This document shows, one piece after another, positions 1 through 6,453 of a stretch of 8,666 bases of DNA (within the stretch, counting starts at the first letter, position 1; every line of letters begins with the position of its first letter). The stretch comes from Bacteroidaceae bacterium (lineage in GTDB: Bacteria; Bacteroidota; Bacteroidia; Bacteroidales; Bacteroidaceae): NCBI GenBank assembly GCA_030843315.1, contig JAUUPT010000113.1, forward strand, positions 1 through 8,666, in the 5' to 3' direction. The position numbers and the translations under genes were made by a program. Under the pieces are notes generated by a model. It did not search any database. It was not told the origin of the DNA and worked only from the letters and a program-made list of their open reading frames with translations.

Positions 1-91
1 TACAATTGGAATACAGCAACTTGTTACCAAATGAATGAAAAAAATGCGGCATAGATAAAAGAGAATAGAACCGGAAGGTAAAAGATGAAAA

Positions 92-121
92 GAGGTTGTG
101 ACAGCATTTTGACACAACCTC
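92..121 (-). terminator. Intrinsic terminator closing the minus-strand gene cluster
   Basis: A perfect 9-bp stem (GAGGTTGTG at 92-100 pairing with CACAACCTC at 113-121) encloses a 12-nt loop. Read on the minus strand, the stem is followed by TTTTCATCTTTT, a U-rich tail. It begins 22 nt past the GH13 stop codon, so it is well placed to end transcription of the amylase gene and of any longer transcript. On the plus strand there is no T-run after the stem, so it should act in one direction. The 91 bases to its left hold no gene that I can support. Confidence 0.8.
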
Positions 122-143
122 ACTCTATCACTTTATCATCCTA

Positions 144-1841
144 TCATAGTTTTATCTTCAAAATCTTCCCCCCATATCCTTCTACCGAAACCTCAGTAGC
201 TTTGTATGGAAGCAGACTTATATTCTCTTTTTTTCCGCTGAGCAGGTCGGTTGCCTCGTATTGATCCATCTGCGGTATTTGCAGGAAGTCGAAGGCATGA
301 GACGGGATATTGATGGCCAGATCGGCAGAGATATGGTCGAAATTCACAACAATCAGTATCAAATCCCTTTCATACTGGCGCAAGAATGTATATTGCCTGT
401 GTTCATTGAAACGCCATCCGTTGATATTGGCGTACATCAGATCGAAGAATGCACCTTGCGAGATTGCTTTCTCTTCATTGCAAAGCGTCAGTATCCGCTG
501 ATAAATGCCGTACAGATGCTTTTGGTCCTCAGTCAGCATCTTACCGTCGAACTTGCCGCCATTGCGCCAACGGCGGATGGTGTCCACACTCCAATAATCG
601 AAGATGGTAGTCCGTCCGTCCCTACCGCTGAACCCTTCGCTGTCCATGCCCAGCTCCCCAAATTCCTGGCCGAAGTAAATCATCATCGGATTGGTATTCA
701 GGCAAGCCGATACAATCAGGGCCGGAATGGCCTTACGCGGATTGCTGGCGAAGAAATCGGAAGCGATGCGCTGTTCGTCGTGGTTCTCCAGGAAGTTCAG
801 CATACGCTTCTCTATGCCTCCCAAGCTTTGCCAGGAACGGGTGATGGCAGTAGCCGATTCGTATCCGCACATCACGGCGCGCAGGGTATCGTAAAGCCCA
901 ACCTTGTCGTACAGGTAGTCGAACTTGCCACGAAACAGGTAGTTCTTATATTCATTAGGGTTATATACTTCGGCAATGAACAATATCGAAGGATACTCCG
1001 CCTTTACCTGCGGCACAGCCCATTCCCAGAACTCTACGGGTACCATTTCCGCCATGTCGCAGCGGAAACCGTCGATGTCCTTTCCAGCCCAGAACAGCAG
1101 GATATCCAGCATTTTGGTCCAAGTATCCGGGATGGGGTCGAAGTGGCGAGTACCGCCGTTCTGATAGTCCACACCGTAGTTCAGCTTCACGGTTTCGTAC
1201 CAGTCGGTAATGTTGGGGTAGGCATCAAAGCGGTTGTTTCCGGTTGCCTTGGCGGGGAATTCTTTATAAGGTTCGGATGCCGGGCCTTTCATGTCGAACT
1301 GTCCGCGCAGTTCCGACTGTGGAATGTAGTAGAAGTTATTGTACGGGCTGAAGGCATAGTCGGTATTATCGTTTGCCCCCAGTTGTGAAGTCCCGTCGGG
1401 CAGGGAATCGGAGTGATACTGGCGTGCCACGTGGTTGGGCACAAAGTCTATAATCACCTTTAATCCGCTGCGGTGCGTGCGCTGCACCAGGTTTTCAAAC
1501 TCCCTTATGCGTTCCGGCACATCCTTTGCCAGGTCGGGGTCTACGTCGTAGTAGTCGGTGATGGCATACGGGGAGCCTGCTTTACCCTTCACGATGGCGG
1601 GATGGTTGGGCTGGATGTTGTAACGGCGGTAATCGGTCTGCGTAGCATGTTCTATGATGCCGGTGTACCAGATGTGCGTGGCGCCCAGTTTCTTGATTTC
1701 TCCCAGTGCTTTGGCGGTGAAGTCCGCCATCTTGCCACAGCCGTTTTCGGTGATGCTGCCGTTATTGATGCAGTGGTTATTATTGTTTCCGAACAGTCGG
1801 GTAAATACTTGATAAATAATCAATTTGTTTTCGTCATTCAT
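144..1841 (-). CDS. GH13 alpha-amylase-family glycoside hydrolase, cytoplasmic
   Basis: This 565-residue protein is a family 13 glycoside hydrolase, expected to cleave or transfer alpha-glucosidic bonds in starch- or glycogen-type oligosaccharides. The four conserved GH13 regions are visible: DFVPNH at 132-137, GFRCDMA at 258-264 with the nucleophile D262, the acid/base E291 in AEVYNP, and ENHD at 352-355 with the transition-state stabiliser D355. The barrel spans roughly 5-440, and a C-terminal all-beta domain covers about 480-565. There is an Asn-rich insert near 19-30. No signal peptide or lipobox is present, so it should act in the cytoplasm on imported or stored glucan, unlike surface SusG-type amylases. 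Its ATG lies 51 nt after the patatin stop, beyond a 21-bp tandem repeat. Family membership is firm; substrate and GH13 subfamily are not readable from sequence. Confidence 0.95.
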   Translation of the reverse strand: MNDENKLIIYQVFTRLFGNNNNHCINNGSITENGCGKMADFTAKALGEIKKLGATHIWYTGIIEHATQTDYRRYNIQPNHPAIVKGKAGSPYAITDYYDVDPDLAKDVPERIREFENLVQRTHRSGLKVIIDFVPNHVARQYHSDSLPDGTSQLGANDNTDYAFSPYNNFYYIPQSELRGQFDMKGPASEPYKEFPAKATGNNRFDAYPNITDWYETVKLNYGVDYQNGGTRHFDPIPDTWTKMLDILLFWAGKDIDGFRCDMAEMVPVEFWEWAVPQVKAEYPSILFIAEVYNPNEYKNYLFRGKFDYLYDKVGLYDTLRAVMCGYESATAITRSWQSLGGIEKRMLNFLENHDEQRIASDFFASNPRKAIPALIVSACLNTNPMMIYFGQEFGELGMDSEGFSGRDGRTTIFDYWSVDTIRRWRNGGKFDGKMLTEDQKHLYGIYQRILTLCNEEKAISQGAFFDLMYANINGWRFNEHRQYTFLRQYERDLILIVVNFDHISADLAINIPSHAFDFLQIPQMDQYEATDLLSGKKENISLLPYKATEVSVEGYGGKILKIKL

Positions 1842-1853
1842 TTCATTTCTATA

Positions 1854-1890
1854 TTAGAGAATGGTTATTCTTATTTAGAGAACGGTTATT
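1854..1890. repeat. Two-copy tandem repeat, 21-bp period, before the GH13 start
   Basis: Two 16-bp copies of TTAGAGAAyGGTTATT occur at 1854-1869 and 1875-1890, differing at one base and offset by 21 bp (two helical turns). On the coding strand they read AATAACCrTTCTCTAA. They fill the gap between the patatin stop and the GH13 start and end 12 nt from the GH13 ATG. They could be paired protein-binding sites, a translation-control element in the leader, or a chance duplication. The repeat is seen directly; its function is unknown. Confidence 0.7.
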
Positions 1891-1892
1891 TC

Positions 1893-2702
1893 TTAATTTT
1901 TCCAGATAGTGCCTTTTTCTATCTGCAAGCGTTCCAGTATGTCGTTGGCGGTGTTGTATCCCTGCATGAAGATTTCTTCGGCCCTCTCCAGCTCCGTGTT
2001 GCTGTAACCTTCCAGGTTGTACGGTTCCACCAGCAAGTCGGCTTTCTCCCGTTCGGGGAATGAGTTGGAACGGAACATAAAGTTGTAGGAACGCAAGGCG
2101 ATGCTTACAATATTCATCTTGTATTTCGTAGCCATCAGAGGGCTCACGTTCACTGCCACCACTTTCTCGCATATCCGTCGGATGGTGGATACGGGCAGGT
2201 TCATCAGCAAGCCGCCATCCACATAGTGGGTCTCTTCTATCTTTACCGGGGCAAACAACACCGGCATGCAACACGACGCGGCTACACGTTCGGCGAGGTC
2301 TCCTTTGTGGAAGTGCACCAGACGGCCGTGGTCCAGATCTGTTGCGGTGATTATGAGAGGTATTTGCAGTTCTTCCATTCTTTTCGCTTTCAGGTTGCTT
2401 CTCAGGAAGTCGATGAATTCTCCTAACTCGAACAGACCGACTTTAGGAATTACCAACTTGGTAAGGTCCTGAAACTTATGTCCTGCAAAGTAATCCAGCA
2501 CTTGGTGCGGCTCATTGCCATCGGCATAAAATACTCCTGCAAGTGCCCCTGCACTGACTCCGGCAAGTATGCTCGGTTTGATATCGTGTTCCAATAGGGC
2601 TTGCATTACTCCTAAGTGGGCAAAGCCCTTGATAAATCCTCCGCTCAAAGCAAAACCTATCGGATATTTTTTAGTGAGCCTACTGCTCGTAACTGCCTCC
2701 AT
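1893..2702 (-). CDS. Patatin-like phospholipase (RssA-like), cytoplasmic
   Basis: This 269-residue protein is a patatin-family serine hydrolase, expected to deacylate phospholipids or other acyl esters with a Ser-Asp dyad. The nucleophile elbow GVSAG is at 48-52 (S50), and the aspartate is in VDGG at 161-164 (D162). The oxyanion loop is SGGFIKG at 20-26, followed by FAHLGV. In most bacterial members this loop is SGGGxxG with a third glycine; here F23 replaces it, which could alter the active site. There is no signal peptide, so it is likely cytoplasmic or membrane-peripheral. Length fits the compact bacterial subgroup. It starts 231 nt after the polyferredoxin stop, past a long hairpin, so it may have its own promoter; it lies 51 nt ahead of GH13 on the same strand. 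The physiological lipid substrate is unknown. Confidence 0.92.
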   Translation of the reverse strand: MEAVTSSRLTKKYPIGFALSGGFIKGFAHLGVMQALLEHDIKPSILAGVSAGALAGVFYADGNEPHQVLDYFAGHKFQDLTKLVIPKVGLFELGEFIDFLRSNLKAKRMEELQIPLIITATDLDHGRLVHFHKGDLAERVAASCCMPVLFAPVKIEETHYVDGGLLMNLPVSTIRRICEKVVAVNVSPLMATKYKMNIVSIALRSYNFMFRSNSFPEREKADLLVEPYNLEGYSNTELERAEEIFMQGYNTANDILERLQIEKGTIWKN

Positions 2703-2750
2703 GTTAAAAATAGTCTATATTGTTCGGCACGAAATTAATGAATTTATTGT

Positions 2751-2810
2751 AGGAAGAAAGGAAAAAGAGGGAAAAATGTTCAGGAGGGGACAGAAAAAGG
2801 GGAAATGAGA
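2751..2810. other. Purine-rich tract in the patatin upstream region
   Basis: Of these 60 plus-strand bases, 54 are purines, in runs such as GGAAGAAAGGAAAAAGAGGG. On the strand transcribed into the patatin mRNA the tract would be C/U-rich and would lie about 50-110 nt upstream of the ATG. Apart from this tract and the inverted repeat at 2838-2923, I see no gene in the 231-bp gap at 2703-2933. No known regulatory class is recognised. Confidence 0.5.
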
Positions 2811-2837
2811 TTAAGATAAATTGCAAGAGGATATAAA

Positions 2838-2923
2838 TTCAGACACGGATTACACGGATTTCACGGTTGTTTTGCGTAACCACAATACTAACAACCGTGA
2901 AATCCGTGTAATCCGTGCCTGAA
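2838..2923. repeat. Long inverted repeat built from reiterated CACGGATTW units
   Basis: A perfect 28-bp inverted repeat pairs 2844-2871 with 2890-2917. Past one mismatch (A2843 against C2918) five more pairs form, giving 34-bp arms around an 18-nt centre. Each arm is itself a run of three 9-bp units (CACGGATTA, CACGGATTT, CACGGTTGT). The repeat begins 11 nt after the polyferredoxin stop. As RNA it would form a very stable hairpin, but the bases that follow on the minus strand (TTTATATCC) are a poor U-tract, so it may protect a 3' end or attenuate transcription rather than terminate cleanly. Similar CACGGATT-type motifs are, from memory, common between genes in Bacteroidetes, which suggests a dispersed REP- or MITE-like family; copy number was not measured. 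Confidence 0.9.
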
Positions 2924-2933
2924 ATCTGTTTAT

Positions 2934-4478
2934 TTAGAATCCGAAGCTATCCACCTCTACCTCTTCTTTCTTCTCTTCGGTAAAGGGTACAGCCTTTTGT
3001 TGCACTTCGTCTCCTTCGATATGTACCGCGCGGAAGGGGCGGGCAGGGCAGATGTACTCGCAACCGCCGCATCCTACACAGATATCCGTATTCACATGGG
3101 GAATCGTCAGTCCGTCTTTATAAGGTACCATCGCGATGGCCTGCGTCGGGCAGTGCTCGGAGCAAGCACCGCAACTGGTTCCGTCGGTATATACGATGCA
3201 GTTTTCTTCGTAGAACACTACCTTTCCCATCTGCGTCAGGTGCTTCTGCTCTACGGTCAGCGGCTTGATGGCTCCGTTGGGACAAACATCGCCGCACACC
3301 GTGCAGTCGAAGTTACAAAAACCCTTCTCAAAATATACTGTGGGCTGCATCATGCCTCCCAAACCATACTCCATAAATGCCGGTTTCAACACGTGCGAAG
3401 GGCACTTACTTACACACAGATGACACGATGTGCAGTGCGCCTGGAAGTGTTCCTGGCTGACAGATCCCGGAGGCGTTATCGGCGTCTGCCGTTTGTCGCT
3501 TTTCTTCCCCGAAGCTGTGGCAAGCACGCTTTGAGCTTGCGCCATCACCTTGGGGGCAGCTGCCGCCGTGGTCAGTCCGGCTATCAGGAAGCGGCGCTTC
3601 GAGGCATCCGACGAATCCGACGCTACGGGTTCTCTTTTCAGATTCTTCAGCGCAGCCGAGGGCAGCGAATACACCAGCGCACCTTCCTTGCAACTGCCCA
3701 GGCAGTCGAAGCAATCCACGCAACGCGTATAGTCTATCTTCTGATTTTTACTGTCGATGCAAGACGCCTTGCACTTGGTGCCGCATATCATGCAGTGCGT
3801 GCACTTATTTTCGTCGATGCGCACCTTGAAGAGCGAGAAGCGGCTGACAAATCCCAGCAACGTACCCACCGGACACATCGTGTTGCACCACGTCCGCCCG
3901 TGCTTCCAGGCAAGAAAACCGATAACCCCGAAGGTCACCAGCCCGATGATGAACGAAGAAATACTGAGCAGCGAAGCATCCACCTGATAAAACGTATAAT
4001 TCCCGAACCGGGAGAAGATAGATTCCAGCAGATTATTTCCTGCCATGTACACCGGCTTGAACACATTGGTTACCATACGTCCGAAAGCGCTGTAAGGCTC
4101 CAGCAACCCCAGCACCACGGTGAAACCGCAGAAGAAGGCAATAGCCGTGACCGCCACCACCGCCCAGCGCAATACGTTCCTGGCAGGGGAGAATCGGAAA
4201 CGTTTCTTCTTCTTCGCCGTCTTTTTTGAAATCCAGTTCACTACGTCCTGAAACACGCCCATCGGGCAAATCACCGAGCAGTAGATACGTCCCAGCAACA
4301 GCGTCAGCACTATCAGACTAATCAGTATAATAAGGCTGAGCGATATCAATGCCGGCACAAACTGTATATGTGCCAATACATGAAACCGGTTAGGCAGTAT
4401 GTCTGCAAAGTCCAGAAAGTAGAACGTTATCAGCCCGAAGAACAGGACTGATAACGTGATTCTTATTTTTTTCAACAT
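2934..4478 (-). CDS. NapH-NapG-like fusion: membrane polyferredoxin with internal Tat-like signal
   Basis: This 514-residue integral membrane iron-sulfur protein probably carries electrons between the quinone pool or a cytoplasmic donor and a periplasmic acceptor. Its first part resembles NapH/MauN/CcoG: transmembrane segments at about 5-22, 38-62, 104-127 and 168-191, and two CxxxCP motifs (C67/C71, C198/C202). Two [4Fe-4S] clusters follow (C226, C229, C232, C236; C253, C256, C259, C263). Residues 293-314 then look like a Tat signal (SKRRFLIAG plus an Ala-rich stretch), as at the N-terminus of NapG. Four more clusters follow at C349-C359, C388-C399, C427-C443 and C467-C477, then an acidic tail. 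NapG and NapH are normally separate proteins, so this reads as a natural fusion. It starts 21 nt after the Tat-DUF362 stop, with AAGGGATC before its ATG, so the two are probably co-translated partners. No nitrate reductase subunit is nearby. Confidence 0.94.
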   Translation of the reverse strand: MLKKIRITLSVLFFGLITFYFLDFADILPNRFHVLAHIQFVPALISLSLIILISLIVLTLLLGRIYCSVICPMGVFQDVVNWISKKTAKKKKRFRFSPARNVLRWAVVAVTAIAFFCGFTVVLGLLEPYSAFGRMVTNVFKPVYMAGNNLLESIFSRFGNYTFYQVDASLLSISSFIIGLVTFGVIGFLAWKHGRTWCNTMCPVGTLLGFVSRFSLFKVRIDENKCTHCMICGTKCKASCIDSKNQKIDYTRCVDCFDCLGSCKEGALVYSLPSAALKNLKREPVASDSSDASKRRFLIAGLTTAAAAPKVMAQAQSVLATASGKKSDKRQTPITPPGSVSQEHFQAHCTSCHLCVSKCPSHVLKPAFMEYGLGGMMQPTVYFEKGFCNFDCTVCGDVCPNGAIKPLTVEQKHLTQMGKVVFYEENCIVYTDGTSCGACSEHCPTQAIAMVPYKDGLTIPHVNTDICVGCGGCEYICPARPFRAVHIEGDEVQQKAVPFTEEKKEEVEVDSFGF

Positions 4479-4499
4479 GATCCCTTGATATATGTCCGT

Positions 4500-5435
4500 T
4501 TAGATCTTGATACGTTTGATGTTCAGCTTATCCAAATCCATCGTACCCAGTTTCAAAGCCTGACCGTTGGCAAGGTGCCCCACGGTGTCGAGCGGCATAT
4601 TGCGCACCTGGTTGAAGAATTTTGCCGCAGCCGTGTCCACAGCTACGATATCTTGCGAAACAAACAAACCTTTTGTCAGCACCACGTCCGAAGCCGAGCG
4701 GCCTCGCGGACCGTTGGTCTGCATCAGGCGGTAGGCATCCACTACGTTCAGCACGGCTTTCTTCTGCAAGGTGCAGATGTCGGCAATACATTGTTGCAAG
4801 TCGTTCTGATGGAAGAAACCGCGGTCCCACACAATGCCCATGTGATTCTTCATCGACATGGTCAGATTGGCGCCACCGTGGTTTTTCAGGATGGGCACGT
4901 TGATCCACACGTCGCAGTTCAAGATGGCTTCGTGCACTTTGGCACTCTTCATCTTCTTGCCTTGCGGCAGTTGCACGGTGCGATAATAGCTTTCCAGATG
5001 GGCAGGCATCACCTTGGCGCCCGCAGCTTTGGCGGCAGCTTCTATGCCGCTGTTCTTATAGCACTTCTGCCAGTCGTCGCAGGTGTGGTCGAATACGGTC
5101 ACCTCTTTGGCTCCGGCGGCAAAGCATTGTTTTATAATTTCGGTCACCAGTTTGGGATTGGTGTTTCCTGCCAGTTCGGGCACTTTATCCCAGCCGATAT
5201 TGGGTTTCACCACTACCTTCTGTCCCGGTTTGATGAAGTTCTTCATTCCGCCCAGTTCGGCAATGGCGCGGCGGAACATCTCATCCGGTTCGCCACCCAT
5301 CACGGCTACCATATCTACTTTATCACCGCCGGCATTGGTAAAGGTCTGAGCCAGTACATCCATTGCTTTCGATTGCTGTACTGTCACCACTGCTCCGGCT
5401 ACTGCCAATGTCTTTAAAAAATCTCTTCTCTCCAT
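4500..5435 (-). CDS. Tat-exported DUF362 protein without its own Fe-S motifs
   Basis: This 311-residue DUF362 protein begins with a twin-arginine signal: MERRDFLK, an Ala/Val-rich hydrophobic stretch (about 9-20) and a probable cleavage near residue 30. Export to the periplasm by Tat implies folding or cofactor loading before transport. DUF362 hallmarks include VVVKPNIGWD (75-83), ILKNHGGANLTMSMKNHMG (182-200) and QDIVAVDTAAAKFF (261-274). It lacks the ferredoxin CxxCxxC motifs found in many relatives; single cysteines occur at 104, 119, 125, 174, 216 and 221. An upstream ATG at 5495 would put 20 residues ahead of the RR motif and overlap the previous gene, so the ATG at 5435 is chosen. A 32-nt A-rich leader separates it from the phosphoribosyltransferase. 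The polyferredoxin encoded directly downstream could supply electrons. DUF362 has no settled biochemical function that I know of. Confidence 0.92.
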   Translation of the reverse strand: MERRDFLKTLAVAGAVVTVQQSKAMDVLAQTFTNAGGDKVDMVAVMGGEPDEMFRRAIAELGGMKNFIKPGQKVVVKPNIGWDKVPELAGNTNPKLVTEIIKQCFAAGAKEVTVFDHTCDDWQKCYKNSGIEAAAKAAGAKVMPAHLESYYRTVQLPQGKKMKSAKVHEAILNCDVWINVPILKNHGGANLTMSMKNHMGIVWDRGFFHQNDLQQCIADICTLQKKAVLNVVDAYRLMQTNGPRGRSASDVVLTKGLFVSQDIVAVDTAAAKFFNQVRNMPLDTVGHLANGQALKLGTMDLDKLNIKRIKI

Positions 5436-5467
5436 AAAGCTCGTTTTTGTTTTCAGGTATTTGTTTT

Positions 5468-5863
5468 TTATAGTATCCAGGGGAACTTGAAGCAAGTCTC
5501 GTCATACAGAGCGTAGTCGGCTGTGCCGTTCACTGCAAATGTCTTGATTATTTTCGCTTCTTTCAGCAACTCACGGGCCAGGCGGATGGTCGAGCCGGTC
5601 TTGATGCGGTCGTCCACCAGCAGAATGCTTTTCCCTTTGAAGTCAAAGTCAACCGGAGCCAGCAACTTGGGAGCATCGTATTTGGGATGTTGGTATTCAT
5701 CCCGCAGGTTGATGCGCAGCAGATGTACTTCCTTTTGCAGGCGTTGGTTGATGATGCCTGCCGGAACGATTCCGCCATTCGCTATCGCTACGATGAGGTC
5801 GAAATCATCGTGGAACTCGATGGTGCGGAAGCGCTCCAGCACTTCTTCCATTGTTTTAGCCAT
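5468..5863 (-). CDS. Short purine-type phosphoribosyltransferase
   Basis: This 131-residue type I phosphoribosyltransferase is expected to join a base-like acceptor to PRPP with loss of pyrophosphate, in the cytoplasm. The PRPP-binding loop is LLVDDRIKTGST at 81-92, with the paired acids D84/D85 and the TGST phosphate-binding turn. An upstream GGIVPAG (30-36) fits the early PRPP/pyrophosphate loop of the fold. The ending FKFPWIL resembles the FPW near the end of xanthine/guanine and hypoxanthine transferases. At 131 residues it is shorter than typical HPRT or Gpt enzymes (about 150-200), with little room for a hood domain, so base specificity is uncertain. It starts 15 nt after the S-component stop, so the two are likely translated from one message, which suggests that the transported compound may be its acceptor. 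It could also be a regulatory PRT-fold protein. Confidence 0.9.
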   Translation of the reverse strand: MAKTMEEVLERFRTIEFHDDFDLIVAIANGGIVPAGIINQRLQKEVHLLRINLRDEYQHPKYDAPKLLAPVDFDFKGKSILLVDDRIKTGSTIRLARELLKEAKIIKTFAVNGTADYALYDETCFKFPWIL

Positions 5864-5878
5864 AGGACGTATCTGCTT

Positions 5879-6388
5879 TTAGAGTTTGGCAATGGCTTTC
5901 AGCAAAGCATAGCCTCCGAACCACTGGATCAGCATACCCGGAACGCCCATGCGGAAGTCCTGCACAGCCAAGTAGAAGCTGCCGCTCAAAGCCCATTCAA
6001 AGGCAGTGCCGATGATCTGGTAGGAGAGCACCACGCCCAGCAGAGCCAGCAAAGACACGTTCTTGGCATAGCGCGCAGCCAGGGCGGCGGCACCTGCCAG
6101 CAATCCCGATTTAATCAGTATGGCGGGTAATACGGCAGCGGCAGGCATTGCAAAAAGCAACGAGTTGATGACCGGAGACAGCACAGCCGTCAGCAGCCCT
6201 ACACGGAAACCGAATTTGTAGGCGGCAATCAGTGTGAAGAAATAGATGGGCAATAACGTCGGTCCGCCGGCAGGAACCAGGTGGCAGAGCTGTGGCAGAG
6301 CGATGTTTCCTACTACAAACAAGAGGGCAAACAAGTACGTCTTTACGTTGCCGAAAGACAAGGAATAAAGTTTAGCTGATGTTTTCAT
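5879..6388 (-). CDS. ECF-type transporter S component (substrate-binding membrane protein)
   Basis: This 169-residue, very hydrophobic protein has about six predicted membrane segments (roughly 17-35, 44-60, 62-80, 84-106, 110-130, 148-167), matching the size and topology of ECF S components, which bind a vitamin or metabolite in the inner membrane. The loop PAGGPTLLPIYF (39-50) and the small-residue-rich helices fit the family. No EcfT or EcfA ATPase gene is in the window, so it either uses a module encoded elsewhere or works alone. The next gene, 15 nt away, encodes a phosphoribosyltransferase, which suggests a base-like ligand; that is inference. The upstream gap of 65 nt is AT-rich, and I see no riboswitch fold in it. 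Substrate class cannot be assigned by eye; a small unrelated membrane protein is the main alternative. Confidence 0.78.
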   Translation of the reverse strand: MKTSAKLYSLSFGNVKTYLFALLFVVGNIALPQLCHLVPAGGPTLLPIYFFTLIAAYKFGFRVGLLTAVLSPVINSLLFAMPAAAVLPAILIKSGLLAGAAALAARYAKNVSLLALLGVVLSYQIIGTAFEWALSGSFYLAVQDFRMGVPGMLIQWFGGYALLKAIAKL

Positions 6389-6453
6389 TTATATACAATT
6401 AAGTGGTTAGTGATAAATCTATCTTAAATTAGACTATGGGGATGGCAAAAGGT

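Noticed and set aside
261..1388. A 375-codon open frame on the plus strand, opposite the GH13 gene
   Set aside because: It is antisense to a gene with all four GH13 catalytic regions, and its translation shows no recognisable domain. Long antisense frames are expected from the codon bias here.
2705..2712. TATTTTTA on the minus strand as a -7 box for the patatin gene
   Set aside because: It lies only 2 nt before the patatin ATG, so transcription would start inside the coding sequence, and the last base departs from TAnnTTTG.
2838..2923. Invertible promoter or CRISPR fragment
   Set aside because: The arms are only 18 nt apart with no promoter between them, and the 9-bp units are contiguous without spacers, so neither a phase-variable switch nor a CRISPR array fits.
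2997..4229. A 410-codon open frame on the plus strand, opposite the polyferredoxin gene
   Set aside because: The minus-strand frame has six ordered Fe-S motifs; the plus frame is an Arg/His-rich low-information translation without motifs.
5436..5495. A 20-residue N-terminal extension of the Tat-DUF362 protein
   Set aside because: It would overlap the end of the phosphoribosyltransferase gene and move the RRDFLK motif away from the N-terminus. The ATG at 5435 gives a standard Tat signal.
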